From NCBI GenBank assembly GCA_021648375.1, contig JAKISW010000008.1:1-64000 (forward strand): a stretch of 64,000 nucleotides of DNA. Direction: 5' to 3'. A program made the translations under genes and the position numbers. Below, piece by piece: positions 34,811-43,869 of the stretch; the first letter of the stretch is position 1, and each line of letters opens with the position of its first letter. This DNA is from Devosiaceae bacterium (GTDB lineage: Bacteria > Pseudomonadota > Alphaproteobacteria > Rhizobiales > Devosiaceae). The notes under the pieces are model-generated. The model was not told the origin of the DNA. It ran no database searches and saw only the letters and a list, made by a program, of their open reading frames with translations.

Positions 34811-35872
34811 TTATACCTTTGAATTTTGTTTGTCGGATGAAAAAAACGGCGCAAACAGCGGGATTGCAAATCCTAAAATCAACAATCGCCATGTGTGATG
34901 TGCGGCAATAAAGGCGCTATCATAGCCAAAGGCCAGACCCAGAGCAATCATCGCTTCCAGGGCGCCCGGCGCAAGACCCAGCCATATCTGCCCCAGCGGC
35001 ATATTCATATATGTTGAAAGCAGCAGGGCGCTGGCGGTGACAATACCAACCGCAACTGCGGTGACGGCCAATCCCGCTGCTGCCGACTGGCGAAGTTCAA
35101 ACCAACTCACCCCTGACATACGAGAACCGATAAGCGCACCCATAAGAACGAAAGCAAATCCGGTAAGGACGTCAGGCAACTGCCCCTGATAAAACCCGGC
35201 AAGCTTGCCCGCAACCGCAACAACCATGGCCCCAAGAATAAGGCCGCCGGGCACCTTAAGGAATTCGAGCACCACCCCGCCTATGACACAGGCCACAGCC
35301 AGCATCCCGATGGAAGCCAGGTCCAATACCGGTCCCGATGCCGGCGGCGCACTGGGCAGGCTTCCCCCCAGCATAGCGCCGATGGGCAAAATTATGGTGA
35401 GGGCCAGAACCCGCACACCCATGATAATGGAAATGCGACGACTGTCAGCAACACCAGAAGCAGTGAGGGCCAGAATAAGGCTCATATGTCCCGGCATTGC
35501 AGCATAAAATGCGGTTGCGCGGTCAAGACCAAACAGGCGGCGAAGCACCAGCCAGCTTGCCCCCACAATAAAGACCAGCATAACAACCAGCCAAATCATG
35601 CTCAGGGGCCACTGGCGCACTAGCTGCAGGGAATCACTGGCGACATTTGCCCCCACCGCCATGCCGACAATTATAAAACCCAGATACATCAAAGGCTTGG
35701 ATATCGAGAGGTGCAACCCTGAAAATCCGGCAATGGCAACCGCTATGGCGCCACCGGCGAGAAAAGCGGCTGGCATATTAAGCCAATGTGCGACCAGCCC
35801 TCCGCAAAGAGCAATTATCAACGTCAGTACATCACGACGTATGGCACCGTAATCCGGTGCGAACCATTTCAT
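34811..35872 (-). CDS. AbrB-family (PF05145-type) membrane protein
   Basis: From the ATG at 35872 the protein has 353 residues and about ten membrane segments in two repeated halves (LTLIIALCGGLVAHWLNMPAAFLAGG and VIGGVVLEFLKVPGGLILGAM). This is the plan of the AbrB/ammonia-monooxygenase-like regulator-transporter family, whose substrate is not established. The ATG overlaps the TGA of the upstream amidohydrolase as ATGA, which implies translational coupling. The longer frame begins with an unlikely TTG at 35908. Coupling suggests that the two proteins handle the same compound. Confidence 0.87.
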   Translation of the reverse strand: MKWFAPDYGAIRRDVLTLIIALCGGLVAHWLNMPAAFLAGGAIAVAIAGFSGLHLSISKPLMYLGFIIVGMAVGANVASDSLQLVRQWPLSMIWLVVMLVFIVGASWLVLRRLFGLDRATAFYAAMPGHMSLILALTASGVADSRRISIIMGVRVLALTIILPIGAMLGGSLPSAPPASGPVLDLASIGMLAVACVIGGVVLEFLKVPGGLILGAMVVAVAGKLAGFYQGQLPDVLTGFAFVLMGALIGSRMSGVSWFELRQSAAAGLAVTAVAVGIVTASALLLSTYMNMPLGQIWLGLAPGALEAMIALGLAFGYDSAFIAAHHTWRLLILGFAIPLFAPFFSSDKQNSKV

Positions 35873-37038
35873 GAAACTGGGAGTGCAGTCTCTACCAATT
35901 TTACCCAATAAGAACAGCCAAGCGGTATGGCTTCATCGTCAAAATCATAGGTATCCTGATGCAGATCAGCACTGTCTCCATTGCCGATAAATATAAAAGC
36001 GCCGGGTCTGGCGATTGCCATATATGAAAAATCCTCCCCCCCCATCACCGGGGCCACATTGGCATCAACATTTTCAGCCCCCACAAGTTCACTGGCCACC
36101 TCAACGGCAAAACGGGTTTGTTCAGCAGCGTTGGACATAACCGGATATCCACGCTTGAATTTTAGGTCTGCTTTGGCACCAAATGCATCGGCAATTTTTT
36201 CAACCATTTCAATAAGACGTTTTTCCATCTGTTCGCGAACATTATCATCCAATGTGCGAATTGTGCCCATAAGCTGGGCCGACCCCGGAATGACATTATA
36301 GGCCGCGCCTCCATGAATCTGGGTTACGGTTAAGACAGCATTATCAATGGGATCGACGTTTCGTGACACCAGCGTTTGCAGCGCCACAGTAATTTGAGCC
36401 GCAATCATCACCGGATCAATGCTCATGTGGGGCATGGCGGCGTGGCCACCTATCCCGTTGATAGTGATGGTGAATTCGTCCGTAGCGGCCATCATGCCGC
36501 CCTCCCTTATGGCGAATTGTCCTAGCGCCAGCCTTGGCATATTATGCATACCAAAAACCTGTTCAATGCCAAAGCGCTCCATCATGCCATCATCAACCAT
36601 GGCCTTGCCACCGGCCCCGCCCTCTTCTGCCGGTTGAAATATCACAATTGCCGTACCGTCAAAATTTCTGGTTTCCGCCAGATATTTGGCAGCCCCCAAA
36701 AGCATTGCGGTATGCCCGTCATGGCCACAGGCATGCATTTTTCCATCAATTTTTGAAGCATATGCCTTACCACTTACCTCTTTGATCGGCAGGGCATCCA
36801 TATCAGCCCTAAGTCCAATAACTTTTGAACTATCGCTTTTTTTGCCCTTGATAACACCAACAACGCCGGTCCTGCCAATTCCGGTGACAATCTCATCAAC
36901 CCCAAAGGATTTTAGCAGCTCTTCAACCTTGCCCGCCGTGCGCTCCACATCATAAAGCAGCTCTGGATTGGAATGAAAATCGCGCCGCCAACCTGTTATT
37001 TCCTCATGAAAGTCACCAAATCTGTTGATCGCCGGCAT
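35869..37038 (-). CDS. M20-family amidohydrolase (hippurate hydrolase type)
   Basis: The 389 residues belong to the M20D amidohydrolases, which cleave N-acyl amino acids or related amides. Metal-binding motifs are MHACGHDGHTAML (about residue 100), FQPAEEGGAGGKAM (about 135) and FGMHNMPRL (about 160), with a final His in ADLHQDTYDFDD region and GGEDFSYM. No signal peptide is present. Its stop overlaps the start of the AbrB-type membrane protein gene, suggesting a substrate-uptake or efflux partner. Confidence 0.93.
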   Translation of the reverse strand: MPAINRFGDFHEEITGWRRDFHSNPELLYDVERTAGKVEELLKSFGVDEIVTGIGRTGVVGVIKGKKSDSSKVIGLRADMDALPIKEVSGKAYASKIDGKMHACGHDGHTAMLLGAAKYLAETRNFDGTAIVIFQPAEEGGAGGKAMVDDGMMERFGIEQVFGMHNMPRLALGQFAIREGGMMAATDEFTITINGIGGHAAMPHMSIDPVMIAAQITVALQTLVSRNVDPIDNAVLTVTQIHGGAAYNVIPGSAQLMGTIRTLDDNVREQMEKRLIEMVEKIADAFGAKADLKFKRGYPVMSNAAEQTRFAVEVASELVGAENVDANVAPVMGGEDFSYMAIARPGAFIFIGNGDSADLHQDTYDFDDEAIPLGCSYWVKLVETALPVS

Positions 37039-37149
37039 AAAAACGCTCCTTGATAATTTATGTTAGACCCAAGGGTCAAAATCCATTTCTAAAGGATAAT
37101 TCAATTCTACAAAATTCCATACCCTGTTTCGTCCTCTAGCGTTAGCGGG

Positions 37150-38028
37150 TCAATAGTGATCAGGCAAAATATCAAGAGAAAAATTTTCACCCTCTGAAAG
37201 ACCAATTTCAAGTCGCCAGCCTTTTTCGGTTTTTTCCAGCTCAAAATCTCCTCTTACAACCCCATCTATCGCATAATTTGCAAATTCATTCACCCCGCCC
37301 TCGGCAAAACTAAGCAAGCTAACCGAAGAATAATTACCCCGTAAAATTGCCAGATCATCTATGCCGTCCCCATTAAAATCCGCAACCGCAGACAACCCTA
37401 GATATGGCGAACCCAGCTTATGGTTTGAATAATTTTGGGCATCAGCATTTCTGAGCAGACGGCCATCTTTCAACGTCCACAACTCAAGGCGCTTGACCAG
37501 ATGGGGCATTTGCACCAGGGCAATATCAAGAACACCATCCCCGTTGAAGTCGGCAATTCCGGCCGGATTTAGCCAGCGCGACGAGCGGCCAATAAATGGG
37601 GTGCGGGTTTTGAGCACCAACGCCCCATCGTTGATAGAAAAAATCGCCAGAGATGCTCCCTTTTGCTGTGAGCTCATTACCTGAATAATTTCATCCCTCC
37701 CATCCCCGTCCAGATCAGCCAGCCGGGCAATCCGGTCTTCAAATACAAATTCCTCATCCAGAATTAGAGAAAGAATTTTTCCTGTTTTAAGCCTCACCCT
37801 GATCCCCGATGGCTCATAATCTGCCCCCAGCACAAAATGGGGATAGCGCGTTGTTGGATTGATAAGCCATGCCTCGGCAATATCCTTTTCACCAAGAACA
37901 TTTATCCCATCAGCAATTGCATCAGGATCATTGGCAGCACTCAACAAAGTATTTTCTTGCGACATGGCCCCGCTGATCAATGCCAGAGGCAATCCCACAA
38001 CCAATAAAAATTTTGCAAAATAATTCAT
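37150..38028 (-). CDS. Exported FG-GAP/VCBS repeat protein
   Basis: The ATG at 38028 (GGAG 7 nt before) gives a signal peptide (NYFAKFLLVVGLPLALISGAMS) and 292 residues. The longer open frame upstream lacks a ribosome binding site. Repeats of DxDGDGxDE or DFNGDGxxD type occur at ADLDGDGRDEII, ADFNGDGVLDIAL and ADFNGDGIDDLAI, calcium-binding blades of an integrin-like beta-propeller. It is likely periplasmic. The partner is unknown. Confidence 0.88.
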   Translation of the reverse strand: MNYFAKFLLVVGLPLALISGAMSQENTLLSAANDPDAIADGINVLGEKDIAEAWLINPTTRYPHFVLGADYEPSGIRVRLKTGKILSLILDEEFVFEDRIARLADLDGDGRDEIIQVMSSQQKGASLAIFSINDGALVLKTRTPFIGRSSRWLNPAGIADFNGDGVLDIALVQMPHLVKRLELWTLKDGRLLRNADAQNYSNHKLGSPYLGLSAVADFNGDGIDDLAILRGNYSSVSLLSFAEGGVNEFANYAIDGVVRGDFELEKTEKGWRLEIGLSEGENFSLDILPDHY

Positions 38029-38313
38029 CTTTGCTCTCCAACAAATTCTGATACCTTCACAAAAGAATGGGCCTGTTATCTCCGTTTGTCGATGCGCTAT
38101 GTGCCACCGTGCCATCAAACAATTGCGATAAGTTCGTGATCAATTTGTGAGGCAGAACTTTTTCCAAAAACCACTTTGAGCAATTGCAAAATCTGCGCGA
38201 AGGCATATAACGCTTTTAAGGATATGCAATAAGTCGGCTTAAACATTTCATTGCAAATGAAATCCGATCGAAAATCTATCGCTAAAGCATCAAGAAAAAC
38301 GGAAATTTTGACA

Positions 38314-39498
38314 ATGTTTGAAACCCTGCAAAAAGCTCCTTTAGACAAAATCTTTGCCCTGCTTGGTCAATATCGCGCTGATGAGAGGCCAAATAAGATC
38401 GACCTTGGGATTGGAGTTTATAAGGATGCCTCGGGCAACACCCCGATAATGAGCGCTGTCATCAATGCCGAGAAACGAATTCTTGCCGATCAAACGACAA
38501 AATCCTATGTGGGAGTTTCGGGAAATCGCGGTTTTTGCGATTCCATAACGGACCTGATATTTGCAGACACCATTGATAAAAGCCGCATTACATCTGTGCA
38601 GGCACCGGGCGGCACCGGCTCTTTGTGGGTTATCATGCAGCTGATTAATCGGGCCAATCCGGGTGCAACAGTCTGGGTTTCTGACCCCTCATGGCCCAAT
38701 CACAAACCAATGCTGGAACTTGCAGGTCTTAATCCTCAGTTTTACCCCTATTTTGACCAGAATACCCGCTCGGTAAAATTCGATCAGATGTTGGCTGCCC
38801 TTGATAGTATGGGACCAAAAGACACCGTTTTGCTTCATGCCTGCTGCCACAATCCATCAGGTGCCAACCTGAGCAATGAGCAATGGGATCTGGTGGCACA
38901 AAGCCTTGCCAGAACCGGTGCATTTCCCCTGCTTGATCTGGCCTATCTTGGATTGGGTGAGGGCCTTGAAGCCGATGCGTATGGTGTAAGAAAAATCGCT
39001 CAAACCTGCCCTGAAATGATGCTTGGTTTTTCCGCATCAAAAAACTTTGGCCTTTATCGCGAGCGGGCCGGTGTTGCCATTGCCATTGCCGATAAAAAGC
39101 CAACCGCCGACATTGTTTTCTCGCAAATGGCCAACGTAATTCGCGGCTCTTTTTCCCAATCACCTGATCATGGGGCCGAGATCGTGCGGATCATAATGAA
39201 TGATCCCACTTTACGTAATGAGTGGGAAACCGAGCTGGAAGAAATGCGCCTGCGAGTGCTTACACTGCGCACCAATCTGGCAAATTCTTTGAGGAAACAA
39301 TCAAATTCTGATGAATTCGATTTCATTGAAACTCATCGGGGCATGTTTTCCCTGCTTGGACTTTCCGCTGAACAGGTGCAAAGAATAAAGGAAGAAAAAG
39401 CAATCTATATGATCGACGACAGCCGCATAAATATCGCTGGAATTCCAGAACATGATACAGATCAACTGGCAGCGGCAATTGTTGAAGTGCTGAGATAA
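38314..39498 (+). CDS. Class I aminotransferase (aspartate/aromatic amino acid type)
   Basis: The start at 38314 gives 394 residues beginning MFETLQKAPLDKIFALLGQY, the usual N-terminus of the AspC/TyrB group; the upstream extension is not conserved-looking. Landmarks are KIDLGIGVYKDASGNTPIM, the CCHNPSGANLSNEQW substrate/PLP loop, and the PLP lysine in FSASKNFGLYRERAGV. The enzyme moves amino groups between aspartate or aromatic amino acids and 2-oxoglutarate. It is followed by a transaldolase gene on the same strand, 52 nt away. Confidence 0.95.
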   Translation: MFETLQKAPLDKIFALLGQYRADERPNKIDLGIGVYKDASGNTPIMSAVINAEKRILADQTTKSYVGVSGNRGFCDSITDLIFADTIDKSRITSVQAPGGTGSLWVIMQLINRANPGATVWVSDPSWPNHKPMLELAGLNPQFYPYFDQNTRSVKFDQMLAALDSMGPKDTVLLHACCHNPSGANLSNEQWDLVAQSLARTGAFPLLDLAYLGLGEGLEADAYGVRKIAQTCPEMMLGFSASKNFGLYRERAGVAIAIADKKPTADIVFSQMANVIRGSFSQSPDHGAEIVRIIMNDPTLRNEWETELEEMRLRVLTLRTNLANSLRKQSNSDEFDFIETHRGMFSLLGLSAEQVQRIKEEKAIYMIDDSRINIAGIPEHDTDQLAAAIVEVLR

Positions 39499-39550
39499 AA
39501 TTTTAGACACCCGGACCATATGCAACCGGACCATTTGAAGGATAAAGAAA

Positions 39551-40204
39551 TTGAAATTTTTTGTTGATACCGCTGAAGTGGATGATATTCGCGAACTTCA
39601 GGCCACAGGGTTGCTCGATGGAGTGACCACAAACCCATCCCTGATTGCCAAATCCGGCCGCGATTTCAAAAAAGTCATAGCTGAAATATGCGAAATAGTT
39701 TCCGGACCGGTTTCTGCTGAAGTTGCTGCCACTGATGTTGATGGCATGATTAAAGAGGGCGAATTTTTGGCCAAAATCGCTGACAATGTAGTGATAAAAA
39801 TTCCTCTTACTCCGGACGGGTTAAAAGCCTGCCGCCATTTTTCCAACAATGGTATTAAAACCAACGTCACCCTTTGCTTTTCAGCCAATCAGGCGCTTTT
39901 AGCGGCCAAAGTAGGCGCCACTTACATTTCTCCCTTTGTTGGCCGCTTAGATGACATCAATCTTGTGGGCATGGAATTGATCGCTGATATCCGCACCATT
40001 TATGACAATTATGATTTCAAAACCCAAATTCTTGTGGCTTCCATCAGAAGCATAAATCAGGTTTCAGAAGCCGCCCTGATCGGTGCCGATGTGGCAACAA
40101 TTCCCCCGGCAATAATTCATAAAATGTATAATCACCCCTTGACTGACAAGGGATTGGAAGCATTTGTCAAAGACTGGGCATCCACCGGTCAATCAATCCT
40201 TTAG
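39551..40204 (+). CDS. Transaldolase-like protein (fructose-6-phosphate aldolase/TalC group)
   Basis: The start is TTG at 39551, 8 nt after AAGGA. The 217 residues fit the short transaldolase/Fsa family: MKFFVDTAEVDDIRELQATG, GVTTNPSLIAKSG, the Schiff-base lysine in NVVIKIPLTPDGLKA, and SPFVGRLDDI. Proteins of this length in alphaproteobacteria are usually pentose-phosphate transaldolases; sequence alone does not separate this from fructose-6-phosphate aldolase. It is 14 nt upstream of the mrp gene, probably in one operon. Confidence 0.93.
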   Translation: MKFFVDTAEVDDIRELQATGLLDGVTTNPSLIAKSGRDFKKVIAEICEIVSGPVSAEVAATDVDGMIKEGEFLAKIADNVVIKIPLTPDGLKACRHFSNNGIKTNVTLCFSANQALLAAKVGATYISPFVGRLDDINLVGMELIADIRTIYDNYDFKTQILVASIRSINQVSEAALIGADVATIPPAIIHKMYNHPLTDKGLEAFVKDWASTGQSIL

Positions 40205-40218
40205 GTAATAAATTTATT

Positions 40219-41319
40219 ATGTCAGACAGTGAAAAAGTAGCTTCTGTTCGCGCAGCACTTAAAAATGTGACGGTCCCCGGAGGCGGTTCTCTGGCCGATT
40301 ATTCCGGCCTGTCTGACATTATTATTACACCAAGCGCTATTGCATTTGCCATTTCGGTAGAGCCGGGTATGGAGGGGGCCTTTGGTCCCGTTCAGGCCGC
40401 AGCAACCGAAGCGGCTAAAAGCTGCGAACCGGATAAAAAAATATTGATATCAATAACTTCCGGTCGTGCGCCTTCCTCGGCAGCGCCCGGCGCTCAGGGA
40501 GGTCCGGGAGCAAATTCAGGACCCGGTAATCAGCAATCAGCAATGCAGACTTCGCCCGTGAAAGGCATCAAAAAAATCATTGCAGTTGCTTCGGGAAAAG
40601 GTGGAGTGGGCAAATCAACCTGTTCGGTTAATCTGGCCCTGGCCTTGCAATCCCTTGGCATGAAGGTTGGCGTTTTAGATGCTGATCTTTATGGCCCATC
40701 GATCCCAAAGCTTTTGGGACTTGACGGCAAGCCTGCATTCCGTGATGAAAAAATGTTCAAACCGTTTGAAGGGCATGGTCTTAAAGCCATGTCTATCGGG
40801 CCAATGCTCGAGCCTGATCAGGCGGTTGTCTGGCGCGGTCCCATGGCCTCGTCTGCTCTGCGTCAATTGCTTCGTGAAACCGATTGGGGCGAGCTGGATG
40901 TTTTGGTTATCGACCTACCCCCCGGCACCGGAGATATTCAGATTTCCCTTTGCCAGCAGGTTGAGCTTTTTGGGGCGGTAATAGTTTCCACCCCTCAGGA
41001 TCTAGCCCTTATTGATGCTAAAAAAGCCATGGATATGTTTGTCCGGATGAAAATTCCTCTGCTGGGCCTCATTGAAAACATGAGCTATTTCATCGCCCCG
41101 GACACTGGCAATCGCTATGATATTTTTGGCCATGGCGGAGCAAAAGATACTGCAAGCGAGCTTAAAATTCCCTTCCTTGGCGAAATTCCTCTGCACATGA
41201 AAATTCGTGAGCTTTCCGATGCTGGCACTCCGATTTTAACAATCGAGCCGACCGGTGAACAAGCCCAAGCCTTCACAGACATTGCTGAAAAACTCATGGA
41301 CGGGTTTGAACAAGCCTAG
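40219..41319 (+). CDS. mrp: Mrp/ApbC-type P-loop ATPase, iron-sulfur carrier
   Basis: Mrp (ApbC/NBP35 family) carries [4Fe-4S] clusters to target proteins. The 366 residues include an N-terminal MIP18-like domain (about 1-85), a Gly/Pro/Ala-rich linker, and the ATPase with the deviant Walker A GKGGVGKSTCSVNLA (about 130), DADLYGPSIPKLLG and IDLPPGTGDIQISLCQ. The CxxC pair of some relatives is replaced in IENMSYFIAPDTGNRYDIFG, a form I associate with alphaproteobacterial Mrp. It follows the transaldolase by 14 nt. Confidence 0.93.
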   Translation: MSDSEKVASVRAALKNVTVPGGGSLADYSGLSDIIITPSAIAFAISVEPGMEGAFGPVQAAATEAAKSCEPDKKILISITSGRAPSSAAPGAQGGPGANSGPGNQQSAMQTSPVKGIKKIIAVASGKGGVGKSTCSVNLALALQSLGMKVGVLDADLYGPSIPKLLGLDGKPAFRDEKMFKPFEGHGLKAMSIGPMLEPDQAVVWRGPMASSALRQLLRETDWGELDVLVIDLPPGTGDIQISLCQQVELFGAVIVSTPQDLALIDAKKAMDMFVRMKIPLLGLIENMSYFIAPDTGNRYDIFGHGGAKDTASELKIPFLGEIPLHMKIRELSDAGTPILTIEPTGEQAQAFTDIAEKLMDGFEQA

Positions 41320-41364
41320 GGCAGAACTGGTTCGCTCTGCTGCCAGCCATATACATTTTTGCGT

Positions 41365-41402
41365 AAAAAAAATGGGGCGCGCCGGCAACATAGCGCACCC
41401 CA
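41365..41402 (-). terminator. Intrinsic terminator of katA
   Basis: On the minus strand TGGGGTGCGC and GCGCCCCA pair around an 11-nt loop and are followed by TTTTTTTT. It lies 22 nt after the katA stop. Confidence 0.85.
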
Positions 41403-41424
41403 AAACGGATTAGGATTAAAAACC

Positions 41425-42864
41425 CTAGCCCTGAACTCTTTGACGAACTCCTGCACCATATTCGGGATGGATCTGGTCAAATAGTTTGCATTGCCGCTCA
41501 GTTATATCTGCCGGAACACCGCTCATGGATGCTGCAATATTATCAAACAGCCTCTGTTTTTGCTCATCGTCAAAAAGCTCAAACAATGCTCTGGGTTGAG
41601 AAAAATCATCATTGCCATCCCGATGATTATAGCGATTAGCATCGCCTTCAATGGCTAATGCAGGCTCAAGCGCTGAACTGTCTTCAACCGGACCACCTAC
41701 GGAATTTGGCTCGTAATAGGCATCAACATTTCCGCTCATCTGGCCGGTGAAATTCATCGATCCGTCCTTATGATAATGGTGCACCGGGCATTTTGGGGCA
41801 TTAACCGGCAACGCTTCATAATGAGTGCCCAAACGATAGCGATGGGCATCCGCATAGGAGAATATCCGCGCCTGCAACACTTTATCGGGCGAATAACTTA
41901 TGCCCGGAACCACGTTTGAAGGCGAAAACGCCGCCTGCTCGATCTCGGCAAAATAGTTTTCAGGATTACGGTTCAGCTCCATTTCGCCCACATCGATCAG
42001 CGGATAATCCCCATGGGGCCACACTTTTGTCAGATCAAATGGATTAAACGGGGCGTTTTTGGCATCCTCTTCGCTCATAACCTGGATTTTGAATGACCAG
42101 CGCGGGAATTCACCTCCCTCTATGCCACCAAACAAAGCTTCCTGATAAGTTTCGCGGCTTTGGCCGATAATTTCTTCAGACTGGGCATTGGTATAATGTT
42201 TGTGACCCTGTTGGGTTTTAAAATGGAATTTCACCCAAAACCGCTCACCATTATCATTCCATAAGGAATAGGTGTGAGAACCATAGCCATTCATGTGTAC
42301 AGGAGAAACCGGCACTCCTCGATCAGACATTAAAATCGTCACCTGATGCAGGCTTTCAGGAGAAAGCGACCAGAAATCCCAGGCAGCAGTACCAGAGCGC
42401 AAATTAGTTTTAGGATGACGTTTTTGGGTGTGAATAAAATCAGGGAATTTTAGTGGATCACGAATAAAAAACACCGGCGTATTATTGCCCACCAGATCCC
42501 AATTGCCCTCACCCGTATAAAATTTTAGGGCAAAACCGCGCACGTCACGCTCTGCATCCGCTGCTCCCAATTCACCGGCCACCGTGGAAAAACGCGCCAG
42601 CATTGGTGTATTTGCACCCGGCTGCAAAGCTTTTGCCTTGGTATATTTTGAAATATCACCGGTGATTTTTAGCGTGCCATAAGCACCCCAGCCTTTTGCG
42701 TGCACGACCCTTTCTGGAATACGCTCCCGATTCTGATGGGCCAGTTTTTCAATCAACTGGTAATCTTGCATCAGCAATGGCCCGCGCTCTCCCGCGCTAA
42801 GGGAATTCTGATTATCCCCAACAGGTGCGCCAGCGCTCGTGGTCATAATTGGTGCTTTGCTCAT
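41425..42864 (-). CDS. katA: Monofunctional haem catalase KatA
   Basis: Catalase dismutates hydrogen peroxide. The 479 residues place it in the small-subunit clade. The distal-side block ERVVHAKGWGAYGTL carries the catalytic histidine, FFIRDPLKFPDF and the asparagine in DLVGNNTPVFFIRD follow, and the proximal haem ligand tyrosine lies in RIFSYADAHRYRLG. GGAGG stands 5 nt before the ATG. It is divergent from oxyR, with a 96-nt shared promoter, as in many proteobacteria, so induction by peroxide through OxyR is expected. Confidence 0.97.
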   Translation of the reverse strand: MSKAPIMTTSAGAPVGDNQNSLSAGERGPLLMQDYQLIEKLAHQNRERIPERVVHAKGWGAYGTLKITGDISKYTKAKALQPGANTPMLARFSTVAGELGAADAERDVRGFALKFYTGEGNWDLVGNNTPVFFIRDPLKFPDFIHTQKRHPKTNLRSGTAAWDFWSLSPESLHQVTILMSDRGVPVSPVHMNGYGSHTYSLWNDNGERFWVKFHFKTQQGHKHYTNAQSEEIIGQSRETYQEALFGGIEGGEFPRWSFKIQVMSEEDAKNAPFNPFDLTKVWPHGDYPLIDVGEMELNRNPENYFAEIEQAAFSPSNVVPGISYSPDKVLQARIFSYADAHRYRLGTHYEALPVNAPKCPVHHYHKDGSMNFTGQMSGNVDAYYEPNSVGGPVEDSSALEPALAIEGDANRYNHRDGNDDFSQPRALFELFDDEQKQRLFDNIAASMSGVPADITERQCKLFDQIHPEYGAGVRQRVQG

Positions 42865-42918
42865 TTTATCCTCCGATTTTCAAAATATCTGAATTTAAAC
42901 TACGCCCTCTAACTTAAT

Positions 42919-42933
42919 AAGTCTAATTGACTT
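42919..42933. promoter_or_regulatory. Candidate OxyR/LysR-type operator in the katA-oxyR promoter
   Basis: AAGTCTAATTGACTT has perfect 5-bp arms around a 5-nt centre. It is preceded by ACTTAATAAGT (42912-42922), which is also symmetric. CTATAG lies a few bases further. LysR-type regulators commonly bind such interrupted palindromes in divergent promoters. Confidence 0.5.
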
Positions 42934-42960
42934 TTTCTATAGTTCCAATAAGTATTTCTA

Positions 42961-43869
42961 ATGATGAATATTACCCTGAAACAAATGCGTTATGTGATTG
43001 CAGTGGAGAAAGCCGCCCATTTTGGCCGTGCTGCTGCTTTGTGCCATGTGACCCAGCCTGCTTTATCCCAACAGATCAGTCAGCTTGAAACCATGTGCGG
43101 CGCCACTATATTTGAACGCACTCAAAAACCTGTTCGCCCCACCCCGTTTGGACGTGAATTCATCAGTCGGGCAAAACAGATTGTTTCCAACACCAAAAGC
43201 CTTGAAGAATTTGCCTTTTCCCATTCCGGCCTGCCTTTTTCACCCATAAGGTTTGGGATTATTCCAACGATTGCCCCCTATCTGCTGCCTGAGATTTTTC
43301 CTCCATTGCTAAAAAAATTCCCCAAACCAGGCTTTGAATTCATGGAGGGGCAAACCGGAAAACTACAACATATGCTCAACGCTGGCGATCTTGATATTGC
43401 CCTGATCGCTACCGAGCCGCCAAAAGATGGGGTTGCCCTGAGCACCATAAAACTCTTTGACGATCCATTTGTGCTTGCTGCCAGCCATGATGCCCAAATT
43501 AAACAACCGGTGCGCCTGTCAAAATTACCCAAGGAACAATTGCTTTTGCTCGATGAGGGCCATTGCTTTCGCGATCAGATGATTGAATTTTGCGATCTGG
43601 AAAAAGAGCAGAAAACCAACAGCTTTTCTGCCACATCTCTCTCTACCATAATGGCCTTTGTCGCCAATTCCCAAGGGCTGACGCTTTTGCCAAAATTATC
43701 TATCAACAGGGAGGCTAATGACCCGCGAATAAAGCTTTTTCAATTGGCCCCGCCCGTTGCCAGCCGCACTGTTTCTCTGGTTTTTCGCAGCAATAGCCCA
43801 TTCAAATCCCTGTTTGAAAATATTGCGGAGCAAATCAAATATTCAAATCTGAATTCCAGTCAGCTTTAA
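42961..43869 (+). CDS. oxyR: Hydrogen-peroxide-sensing regulator OxyR
   Basis: The 302 residues have an N-terminal LysR helix-turn-helix (MRYVIAVEKAAHFGRAAALCHVTQPALSQQISQLE). In the C-terminal domain the redox pair is present with the right spacing: GHCFRDQMIEFC, nine residues apart as Cys199 and Cys208 in the Escherichia coli protein. This identifies OxyR rather than a generic LysR protein. It is divergent from katA, with a palindrome between them, and converges on the M19 dipeptidase gene, where the ends overlap by 4 nt. Confidence 0.95.
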   Translation: MMNITLKQMRYVIAVEKAAHFGRAAALCHVTQPALSQQISQLETMCGATIFERTQKPVRPTPFGREFISRAKQIVSNTKSLEEFAFSHSGLPFSPIRFGIIPTIAPYLLPEIFPPLLKKFPKPGFEFMEGQTGKLQHMLNAGDLDIALIATEPPKDGVALSTIKLFDDPFVLAASHDAQIKQPVRLSKLPKEQLLLLDEGHCFRDQMIEFCDLEKEQKTNSFSATSLSTIMAFVANSQGLTLLPKLSINREANDPRIKLFQLAPPVASRTVSLVFRSNSPFKSLFENIAEQIKYSNLNSSQL

